Shown here in pieces: positions 1 through 6,820 of a DNA stretch of 64,000 nt. Source of the DNA: Bacteroidota bacterium (GTDB lineage Bacteria > Bacteroidota > Bacteroidia > Bacteroidales > F082); the NCBI GenBank assembly GCA_009773165.1, contig WOUZ01000005.1, forward strand, positions 62,001 through 126,000, in the 5' to 3' direction. The position numbers and the translations under genes are program-made. Below the pieces are notes generated by a model. It was not told the origin of the DNA. It was given only the letters and a program-made list of their open reading frames with translations, and made no database searches. Numbering within the stretch: the stretch's first letter is position 1; each line of letters begins with the position of its first letter.

Positions 1-750
1 ATTCTTCCCAGTCTGGCTTCACGTGTCAAGAATGCTCTTAGAATCAAAAACCCGGCCTGCATCCCTTACGACATCATTTTTGGATGTCCGGGCTGGATTC
101 AAGGCATGATACAGGCGCATTCATTCATACAATCAGGCATGGCTAAAAGGTGTTTGGTTATTGGAAGCGAAACGCTTTCAAGAGTAGTTGATAAATACGA
201 CCGTGATATCATGATTTTCAGCGATGGCGCTGGAGCAGTAATTGTTGAAGGAATAGCTGAAGAAGAGAAAAGAGGGTTGTTATCATTTTCTTTCGCATCA
301 CATACCGATGAAGAAGTCGGATATCTTTATTTTGGCAAATCCAATTCCCCTGATCATGACCCTAATGTGGGGTATATGAAAATGCTGGGCAGGAAAATAT
401 ATGAATACTCACTTACACAGGTACCTTTGGCGATGAAACTGGCTTTGGATCGCAGCGGTATACCAATAGAACAACTGAAGAAAATCGTTATACATCAAGC
501 CAACGAAAAAATGGATGAAGCTATCGTTCAGCGTTTTTTCCGTCAATACCATATAAAAATCAATACCGAAGAAATGATGCCTATGAGCATCCGGACGCTG
601 GGCAACAGCTCGGTTGCAACGGTACCTACTCTGTATGATATGATTTTGAAGGGTGAGATCGAGAATCACCAAATCGATAGCGGTGATGTGATTATGTTTG
701 CCTCTGTAGGAGCAGGAATGAACATCAATGCCTTTGTTTACCGCCAATGA
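1..750 (+). CDS. 3-oxoacyl-ACP synthase III (FabH)-like protein, 5' end missing
   Basis: The reading frame is open from base 1, so the N-terminus lies outside the window. About 249 residues are visible. They show the thiolase-fold KAS III signature: the catalytic cysteine in the stretch DIIFGCPGW (codon at 85-87), the histidine in VIHQANEKM and the asparagine in LGNSSVATVP, which together form the Cys-His-Asn triad. Family members condense an acyl-CoA with malonyl-ACP to start fatty acid synthesis. The residues around the cysteine (GCPGW rather than the usual ACSGF) and the HQAN motif fit a FabH-like paralogue that could serve a specialised pathway instead of housekeeping lipid synthesis. Without the N-terminus and flanking genes I cannot decide between them. 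Confidence 0.85.
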   Translation: MLPSLASRVKNALRIKNPACIPYDIIFGCPGWIQGMIQAHSFIQSGMAKRCLVIGSETLSRVVDKYDRDIMIFSDGAGAVIVEGIAEEEKRGLLSFSFASHTDEEVGYLYFGKSNSPDHDPNVGYMKMLGRKIYEYSLTQVPLAMKLALDRSGIPIEQLKKIVIHQANEKMDEAIVQRFFRQYHIKINTEEMMPMSIRTLGNSSVATVPTLYDMILKGEIENHQIDSGDVIMFASVGAGMNINAFVYRQ

Positions 751-860
751 TGACATTTTAATTTTCATCAACTAACCGTTTTTAACAAAGAAATAAAACA
801 TAAGTAGTTGAAAACGAATTAAAAAATGAAGCAATAGATCAACAACAGATTTAAAGACCA

Positions 861-1223
861 ATGAAAAAAACCGTTCTCGTTCTTGGAGCATCCACCAATC
901 CGGCACGCTTTTCTAATATTGCCATTCACAAATTGTTAGCTCACCACCACACTGTTTTCGCAGTAGGAAATCGTGAAACCAATGATTTTGTTGTGCCTAT
1001 TCACACTAAAATTCCTGAGAACATTCATGTTGATACCGTTACGCTTTACCTCAATCCGGGTCGTCAAGCGGCTTATGAAGATCAAATTCTGGCGTTGAAG
1101 CCCGCTCGTATCATTTTCAATCCGGGTACCGAAAATCACGCTTTTGCTCAGCTTGCACAACAAAACGGCATTCATACCGTTGAAGACTGTACGCTCGTGA
1201 TGTTGAACAGTGGCGCTTTTTAA
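861..1223 (+). CDS. CoA-binding domain protein (YccU-like)
   Basis: A 120-residue single-domain Rossmann-fold protein. It opens with a short strand followed by the nucleotide-binding loop VLGASTNPARFS and contains the VDTVTLYLNP and PARIIFNPGTEN segments typical of the CoA-binding family (PF13380, YccU-like), related to the CoA-binding domain of succinyl-CoA synthetase. The length is normal for the family. The cellular role of these stand-alone proteins is not established. The ATG at 861 follows a 110-base spacer after the upstream KAS III-like gene. Confidence 0.8.
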   Translation: MKKTVLVLGASTNPARFSNIAIHKLLAHHHTVFAVGNRETNDFVVPIHTKIPENIHVDTVTLYLNPGRQAAYEDQILALKPARIIFNPGTENHAFAQLAQQNGIHTVEDCTLVMLNSGAF

Positions 1224-1244
1224 ACATCAACAAGTTGATTTTAT

Positions 1245-1252
1245 TACTTTTG
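1245..1252 (+). promoter_or_regulatory. Bacteroidota -7 box TACTTTTG
   Basis: Matches the TAnnTTTG -7 consensus of the Bacteroidota primary sigma factor. Transcription would start near 1258, which rules out the longest possible start of the next gene (1235) and favours 1280 or 1307. No convincing -33 TTTG is seen at the usual spacing. Confidence 0.5.
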
Positions 1253-1306
1253 CGTTTCATTTTCATAAGAGGCTATTTCATGTCACACGACAAAAAACAC
1301 GATACA

Positions 1307-2473
1307 ATGCAAAAAAACAGGTTCAGAGGTCTTATTTTACTCTTTTTTCTAAGTTTCCTTGCACCTTCGCTCACTGCTCAACCCGATTGCACGATCACAA
1401 GCCAGCAGCTGTTTCCATTGTGCAAAGGCACAAGCGTGACTTTGACGGCGGTTCAACAGCCTAACTGTGTGTATGAATGGTCTTTCAATTCGCTTACCAC
1501 AACAATTATCACCTTCGATGCGGTGGAAACGATAAACGTCACCCTTCGTGTGCGGGATACGCTGACACTGGAAGAGTGTCTCAGCACCCCTTTTGAAGTA
1601 AGTGTCCACCCTGAGGTTAATATTGGTTTTGAACAAATGCAGCTGACATGCACAAATGGCGACAGCGACAACGGAAATACGGCCATGGTAAAAGCTGTTG
1701 CCACCGGTCAAAGCGGACCCTATACCTATAATTGGGATGTGCGCCCTATTCAGATTGCTCCAGGAAACCCATCACTCGCCATTGGGCTGAAAGCGCATCT
1801 GTGGTACTTTATAAATGTTGTGGATCAAAATGGCTGTACGACAAAGGATTCCATATATACAAAAGCATATCCAAATCCTGTTATTGAAATAAAAAGCACT
1901 CCCGATACCGCATTTATTCAAAATCCATATGTAACCTTTGAGTTTACAAACAAATCTATTGATACTGTACAAGTTACGAGTCATTATTGGGAAATGGGTG
2001 ACAACACTCCCAGGGTCGATCTTGAAAAACCGGTGCATGTGTATACAGAAGTTGATGATTATTCGGTGATTCTGACAGTGTTCAATCAATATGGGTGTGA
2101 CACTGTTTATTTAAAGGATGTCAAAGTGTTACCTATTAAATTAAGTATTCCTAATGTAATCACGCCCAACGGCGACAACATTAACGATGTACTTATCATA
2201 ACTGAGGGATCAACTGAAGATGAAACAGACAACCCATTGAAGTCTGTTAGCAGCGATGGTGGAATACGGCCACTTTCAGCTTATTACAAAAAAACAACCC
2301 TTGTGATTTTCAACCGTCAGGGCAAGAAATTATACGAGTCATCCAATTACAACAACGACTGGGGAGGCGCAGGACTTAGCGATGGCGTGTATTTTTATGT
2401 ACTTCAATGCGAAGGTTTTAAAAGTAATGAAGTTTACAAAGGGTCAATCACCATCTTCGGTAGCGGAAATTAA
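1307..2473 (+). CDS. Secreted PKD-like protein with type B T9SS sorting domain (CHU_C)
   Basis: About 388 residues. The ATG at 1307 gives a clean signal peptide (Lys/Arg, then a hydrophobic run ending in SLTAQ); the frame is open upstream but those codons overlap the -7 box at 1245. The middle holds PKD/Ig-like beta-sandwich segments (for example SHYWEMGDNTP near residue 230). The last ~100 residues contain PNVITPNGDNINDV, a VIFNRQGKKLYE segment, a Y.NDWGG motif and GVYFYVL, the hallmarks of the CHU_C or gliding-motility-associated C-terminal domain used as a type B signal by the type IX secretion system. The protein is expected outside the cell or attached to its surface. The substrate or partner is unknown. 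Confidence 0.85.
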   Translation: MQKNRFRGLILLFFLSFLAPSLTAQPDCTITSQQLFPLCKGTSVTLTAVQQPNCVYEWSFNSLTTTIITFDAVETINVTLRVRDTLTLEECLSTPFEVSVHPEVNIGFEQMQLTCTNGDSDNGNTAMVKAVATGQSGPYTYNWDVRPIQIAPGNPSLAIGLKAHLWYFINVVDQNGCTTKDSIYTKAYPNPVIEIKSTPDTAFIQNPYVTFEFTNKSIDTVQVTSHYWEMGDNTPRVDLEKPVHVYTEVDDYSVILTVFNQYGCDTVYLKDVKVLPIKLSIPNVITPNGDNINDVLIITEGSTEDETDNPLKSVSSDGGIRPLSAYYKKTTLVIFNRQGKKLYESSNYNNDWGGAGLSDGVYFYVLQCEGFKSNEVYKGSITIFGSGN

Positions 2474-2499
2474 CCATTCTATTGATTCAGCTTTTTTAG

Positions 2500-2507
2500 T
2501 ATTTTTG
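2500..2507 (+). promoter_or_regulatory. Bacteroidota -7 box TATTTTTG
   Basis: Consensus -7 box about 80 bases upstream of the DUF1573 lipoprotein gene. It probably drives the DUF1573-yajC-YbbR-coaE genes. Confidence 0.45.
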
Positions 2508-2586
2508 CATCTTGATTCACTTTTATTTGTGATCAAAATTTGTTTCGTAAAGCTGATACTTAAACCCTGAATACGCGAAAAACCGC

Positions 2587-3039
2587 ATGAGACACGTGAT
2601 TCGTTTTCTGATTTTGGTTCCTTTTTTCTTACTTGCCTGTCAAAGTAACATCGACGATCGTTCTACCCGACTGGTAAACAATCCGAAGTCGGCCACCGAG
2701 AGTGATAGAAAAGAAGTTGCTCAGATAGCTTTCACAAATATCGAGCATGATTTTGGCCGTCTGATACAGGGCGAAAAAGTCGTACACATTTTCAAATTCA
2801 AAAACAGCGGTAACGTGGACCTAATTGTTAGTCAGGTAAGTGCAAGCTGTGGCTGTACTGCCAGCAAGTTCACCAAAGAACCTCTCAAACCGGGTGAAGA
2901 AGGTAAAATTGAAGTAACCTTCGACTCCAATGGACAGCGTGGAATTCAAAACAAAACCATTACCGTTATCAGCAATGGTTTGCCTCAAACAACAGTCCTG
3001 CGCCTGAAAGCACAGGTTACAACACCGGAATCCTATTAA
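2587..3039 (+). CDS. DUF1573 domain lipoprotein
   Basis: 150 residues. The N-terminus is a lipoprotein signal with lipobox LLAC (Cys18), so the mature protein should be lipid-anchored. The domain from about residue 47 to 145 is DUF1573, an Ig-like/ASH-related beta fold, with the typical HDFGRLIQGEKV start, the SASCGCT motif and the LKPGEEGKIEVTFDS strand. In many Bacteroidota this gene precedes yajC and coaE, as here. No enzymatic function is known for the family. Confidence 0.85.
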   Translation: MRHVIRFLILVPFFLLACQSNIDDRSTRLVNNPKSATESDRKEVAQIAFTNIEHDFGRLIQGEKVVHIFKFKNSGNVDLIVSQVSASCGCTASKFTKEPLKPGEEGKIEVTFDSNGQRGIQNKTITVISNGLPQTTVLRLKAQVTTPESY

Positions 3040-3050
3040 ACAATTATCAT

Positions 3051-3377
3051 ATGAATTATTTACACATTTTACTAATGACACCCCCTGCTGAAGGTCAGGA
3101 AGGCGGAGGATTGATGTCGTTCCTTCCCCTGATACTTATCATGGTGGTATTTTATTTCTTTTTCATCCGTCCGCAGATGAAAAAAGCAAAAGACCAGCGT
3201 AAATTCCGCGAAGCCCTGAAAAAAGGCGATAAAGTGATTACCATCGGTGGTATCCATGGAAAAATCCTTAGCGTTGATGACAGCACAGTAATGCTCGAAG
3301 TTGAAGGCGGCAACAAACTCCAGATCGAGAAAAGTGCCATCATTTCCGACTCAGCACAGGTTGGTCTGGCAAAATAA
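3051..3377 (+). CDS. yajC: Preprotein translocase subunit YajC
   Basis: 108 residues. One transmembrane helix (FLPLILIMVVFYFFFIRPQ, about residues 23-41) is followed by the conserved RPQMKKAKDQRKF stretch and the KGDKVITIGGIHGKI segment, which define YajC. YajC associates with SecDF and YidC at the Sec translocon. It begins 11 bases after the DUF1573 gene, so the two are very likely co-transcribed, and is followed by a hairpin terminator. Confidence 0.95.
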   Translation: MNYLHILLMTPPAEGQEGGGLMSFLPLILIMVVFYFFFIRPQMKKAKDQRKFREALKKGDKVITIGGIHGKILSVDDSTVMLEVEGGNKLQIEKSAIISDSAQVGLAK

Positions 3378-3385
3378 ACCGGTAG

Positions 3386-3424
3386 CAGGCGGTCATTAAA
3401 AAATGGCCGTCTGTTATTTTTTTG
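3386..3424 (+). terminator. Rho-independent terminator after yajC
   Basis: A 12-base stem (3386-3397 with 3402-3413, including G-T wobbles) is followed by a T-rich run at 3414-3423. It covers the TTG at 3422 that could otherwise begin the next reading frame. The terminator may be partial, since the gene order on both sides is operon-like. Confidence 0.65.
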
Positions 3425-3451
3425 ATCTTAACAGATAAAAAAGGAATTAGC

Positions 3452-4429
3452 ATGCAATCGCATCAGGAACATCTTCAGCCGCTCATTGCATCTGCCCCAA
3501 AAAAAAGACGACTTTACGCCTTCTTTTTTTTCCTTGTGTTTTCAACCCTTCTTTGGCTCTTCGTTAAACTTGCCGGAACTTATACAATAAGCATCGAGAT
3601 CAGTTTGCACCTTGTTGAGCCCCCAATCGAATACTGGATACCCACCAAACAAGCCAATCAGCAGATCAAAGCTACCGTCACATCCAATGGTTTTAAGCTT
3701 CTGCGGTTTCTTTCAACAAGCTTTAAAGAAAATCGAATTGATGTGCCGGTAAATCAATTAAGCTTTAGAAGACAAAATCAAAATTCATTGTATCTTACTG
3801 CATCTGAATTGCGTGGATATCTAGGGTCGGTGCTTGATATCAACGAAAATGATTTTGAACTCACCGAAGGCGATGTCTATTTCACGGTTGAACCATTGCT
3901 GAATAAAAAGGTTGGAATCAATGTAAAGCATGAATTGAAATTTCAGGATCAATATGCGCTGTATGGAAAAGTTACCACCTCCCCTGACAGCATCATGATT
4001 TATGCTCCATCCTCCGTCTTCGATACACTTCAGGCGATTTCAACGCTACTCATAAAACAGGAAGCAGTGAATGCTTCATTTTCAAAAGAAATTGGTTTGA
4101 GCTTTGATCCAATTCTTATACATCCTGAAAACGAACAAGTTGTAACTCAATTCAATATTGAGCGATTTACCGAATCAACAGTAGAAATAAAAATAGATAA
4201 ACCTTCAAAACCAAAAATGAAGCTTTTTCCTTCAACAACACGCATAACCTATGCTGTAGCCATGAAGGATTTTAAATTTATCAATGCCGATCAGTTTTAT
4301 GTTATGCTCGACACAAATGGTATCAGCACAAGAAATAAGTTTTTAGGTTTATCGTTGATACAACAACCTGAAAACATACAAGTTACCCGCATCGAACCCG
4401 ATCAAATTGAGTACATATTACTGAAATGA
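3452..4429 (+). CDS. YbbR-like domain protein (CdaR-related)
   Basis: About 325 residues from the ATG at 3452. A basic N-terminus (KKRR) is followed by one transmembrane helix (about residues 20-42), and the remaining ~280 residues should be extracytoplasmic beta-rich YbbR repeats. YbbR/CdaR proteins regulate the diadenylate cyclase CdaA in Firmicutes; in Bacteroidota the protein sits between yajC and coaE, as here. I chose 3452 because the earlier in-frame TTG (3422) lies in the T-run of the preceding terminator. Its stop overlaps the coaE start by four bases (ATGA), indicating translational coupling. Confidence 0.75.
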   Translation: MQSHQEHLQPLIASAPKKRRLYAFFFFLVFSTLLWLFVKLAGTYTISIEISLHLVEPPIEYWIPTKQANQQIKATVTSNGFKLLRFLSTSFKENRIDVPVNQLSFRRQNQNSLYLTASELRGYLGSVLDINENDFELTEGDVYFTVEPLLNKKVGINVKHELKFQDQYALYGKVTTSPDSIMIYAPSSVFDTLQAISTLLIKQEAVNASFSKEIGLSFDPILIHPENEQVVTQFNIERFTESTVEIKIDKPSKPKMKLFPSTTRITYAVAMKDFKFINADQFYVMLDTNGISTRNKFLGLSLIQQPENIQVTRIEPDQIEYILLK

Positions 4430-5013
4430 GCTTAAAAGTTGCCATTACCGGAAACATTGGAAGTGGTAAAACTACTGTCACCAAGCTATTCTCAGAGCTT
4501 CAAATCCCTGTTTTTTATGCCGACACTGTGGCTAAGGCCTGTTACAAACAAGCTGAGGTCCATGAGCACATGGTGTCCCGATTTGGTCCCGAAATCTATG
4601 ACTCAAATAACAACATAGCAGCTTCGCTCCTATCCTCCATTATTTTTACAGATCCGGAGGCAATGGTTTTTGTTGAACAATTGATCCATCCATTGGTGCA
4701 AAAGAGTTACAAGCTATGGCTTGAAAATCATACACAAGCACCTTATACACTTTATGAAGCCGCCATACTATTTGAAAAGAAGAGAGAACACTACTTCGAC
4801 AAAGTTATTTACGTCTACACACCTGAAGTACTTCGCATAGAGCGGGTAATTGCACGTGATCAGACAGACAAGCATCTGCTCAAGAAACGCATGGACCGGC
4901 AGTGGGACGACGAAAAAAAGATGCGTGTAGCAGATTTCATAATTTATAATGAAGACCTTCAAACGCTGCCTGAGCAGGTGATAAATATACATTTTCAGAT
5001 AATTGATAGATAG
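4426..5013 (+). CDS. coaE: Dephospho-CoA kinase
   Basis: 195 residues. CoaE phosphorylates the 3' hydroxyl of dephospho-CoA, the last step of coenzyme A synthesis. The P-loop GNIGSGKT spans residues 9-16, followed by the YADTVAK substrate-binding aspartate (ADxxA/V region), the HPLVQ motif, the YEAAILFE segment and the LID-region RDQTDKHLLKKRM. Length is normal for the family. It overlaps the preceding YbbR-like gene by four bases. Confidence 0.95.
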   Translation: MSLKVAITGNIGSGKTTVTKLFSELQIPVFYADTVAKACYKQAEVHEHMVSRFGPEIYDSNNNIAASLLSSIIFTDPEAMVFVEQLIHPLVQKSYKLWLENHTQAPYTLYEAAILFEKKREHYFDKVIYVYTPEVLRIERVIARDQTDKHLLKKRMDRQWDDEKKMRVADFIIYNEDLQTLPEQVINIHFQIIDR

Positions 5014-5264
5014 TTTCTCTTTTTAAGTTACAGAGGTTTTTGTAGCAAGTTTAGTTGAGAAAATCACTTAGATATTCGTCCAATATTTTATGCACCAATT
5101 TAGGAAGTGATTTCCAAATTTCGGAATTAACGGTTAAAAGCCGCACCCAATTAATTGAGGTTTATCATTCATTATCAGCACCTAATTCATTAATAAATAG
5201 ATATGGTATAATTATTGATGAAGTTGAGTGGGAAAGTGTATATTTTTCCGACAAATACATAGAA

Positions 5265-6788
5265 ATGAAGAATTTTTTACATCAGTTTCATATTCATTTT
5301 TGGTTGATTTTACTGGGTTTGAGCCTTATTACTGTTATGGTTCAAGGTCAGTCTACCATTATGACAACCTTTGATGTGTACAACCAGTCTGAACTTTCTT
5401 CCCAAAACTGGAAAACGAACCCTTGGGACTATTTTCATATCCGAAATAATCACATAAGATTGAATAATCTCAATCATCCTGAGAGAGGTTCCGAAGAAAT
5501 CAACTTTTATCCCGATACAGTTATTGTATATTCACTTGAGAACGATCCACAACGCTATAGCTATTTCTACTCTACTGATGGAGAGCGACTTGTAACCTTT
5601 GTCAAAGAATTTAAAAATTCAACATGGGTAAATGTAGCTATGGAGAATTGCACCTATGATATTAATGGTAACAGACTAACTTCAGTTTGGCAAATTTGGC
5701 AAAGCACTCTTTGGGTAAACGGCGTTAAAACAATTAATACCTACGGAACAAATAATGTCCTACTTACACAAACGATGCAGGTTTGGTCGGGAAGCCAATG
5801 GGTAAATGACATAAGAATTACCAACACATATGACGCATCCGGAAATAAAGTTGCTGCGTTGCGTGAGAAATGGCTAAGTGGAGTCTGGGAGAGTGAATAT
5901 TACGAACTACTTGTTTATGACGGAAGCAACAATTTGCTCAATATTACTGGTCAATTCTGGAATGCAGTTTACTGGCTTAATGATCAATACCTTGAGTTTA
6001 CCTATACCACTGACAATAAGCCACTCAGCGGAGAATACCGTAGTTGGGTAAACGATGAATGGTTGAATATTTATCGTGAAGATTTTACTTATAGTTCAAA
6101 CGGCTTGCTTTCACAATACCTCGGTAAAACATGGCTCGGCTCAGGTTGGTTGTTTTCCGAAAAAAATACCTATACATACAACAGCAATGGGTATGTAGAA
6201 TATGTAACAAATCAAACATGGCAGGTGAACCAATGGGTGAATTCAAAAAGGACTTTCTTTACCAGCAATACATTTGGGGGCATCGTTACATCACTTGAAG
6301 AAATCTGGAATAGCGGGCAATGGGTAAACGATGCATTGTTCAATTGTGTATATGATGAATACAGTAATGCTTCAAACTGTGAATTTTACAAATGGAATGG
6401 TACAACTTGGGAGCAAAGTCAGGATACAGTTTTAGAACTTAATTACTCAAATGGTGTTGAAACGGTTTTCCTAACAGGATATAAAGCAACAGCAAGTTAT
6501 ATTTCATTACTTGTTGGAATTAACTCAATATCTAACAATAATTTAGAATTCTATCCAAATCCTGCTTCTCATGTTCTTTATTTCAGAAATACAGTTCCGT
6601 TGGAAAAGGATACAAATATTGAACTTTACAGTTTGGATGGTAAACTCGTTTCTTCAATTATACCAATACCACTTCAAAACGATAGTTTTAGTCTTAGAAT
6701 CGAACTGCCTGAACTTCCAAAAGGGATGTATATCATCAAATTTGAATCAGAAAATCAATTGAAATCAGAAAAAATAATTATACAATAA
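5265..6788 (+). CDS. Secreted 29-residue W-repeat protein with type A T9SS sorting domain
   Basis: About 507 residues from the ATG at 5265, which starts a signal peptide (MKNFLHQFHIHFWLILLGL...VQGQ). The frame is open 70 codons upstream, but that part has no signal-like or conserved features. Residues ~116-405 hold ten tandem units of exactly 29 residues, each opening with W-x4-W and often continuing with VN, then a TY/VY at position 15-16 and an N/G-rich turn. The C-terminal ~80 residues begin with FYPNPASHVLYF and end in GMYIIKFESENQ...KIIIQ, a type A T9SS sorting domain. The function is unknown; a cell-surface or secreted beta-rich protein is likely. It precedes another T9SS cargo gene by 32 bases. 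Confidence 0.8.
   Translation: MKNFLHQFHIHFWLILLGLSLITVMVQGQSTIMTTFDVYNQSELSSQNWKTNPWDYFHIRNNHIRLNNLNHPERGSEEINFYPDTVIVYSLENDPQRYSYFYSTDGERLVTFVKEFKNSTWVNVAMENCTYDINGNRLTSVWQIWQSTLWVNGVKTINTYGTNNVLLTQTMQVWSGSQWVNDIRITNTYDASGNKVAALREKWLSGVWESEYYELLVYDGSNNLLNITGQFWNAVYWLNDQYLEFTYTTDNKPLSGEYRSWVNDEWLNIYREDFTYSSNGLLSQYLGKTWLGSGWLFSEKNTYTYNSNGYVEYVTNQTWQVNQWVNSKRTFFTSNTFGGIVTSLEEIWNSGQWVNDALFNCVYDEYSNASNCEFYKWNGTTWEQSQDTVLELNYSNGVETVFLTGYKATASYISLLVGINSISNNNLEFYPNPASHVLYFRNTVPLEKDTNIELYSLDGKLVSSIIPIPLQNDSFSLRIELPELPKGMYIIKFESENQLKSEKIIIQ
5610..6437 (+). repeat. Tandem 87-bp coding repeat (29-residue W-x4-W units)
   Basis: Unit boundaries fall at 5610 and then every 87 bases (5697, 5784 ... 6393). 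Nine full units and the start of a tenth keep the 29-residue period with no insertion or deletion, although the DNA has diverged strongly between copies. The first residue is Trp in all but unit 1 (Phe), and the sixth residue is Trp in all ten units. Confidence 0.85.
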
Positions 6789-6820
6789 AAAGTAAACAAT
6801 TAAACACTAATACCTCCAAC

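Noticed and set aside
5055-5264. N-terminal 70-codon extension of the W-repeat protein
   Set aside because: It starts at a TTG, lacks a signal peptide and would bury the clear signal sequence that begins at 5265.
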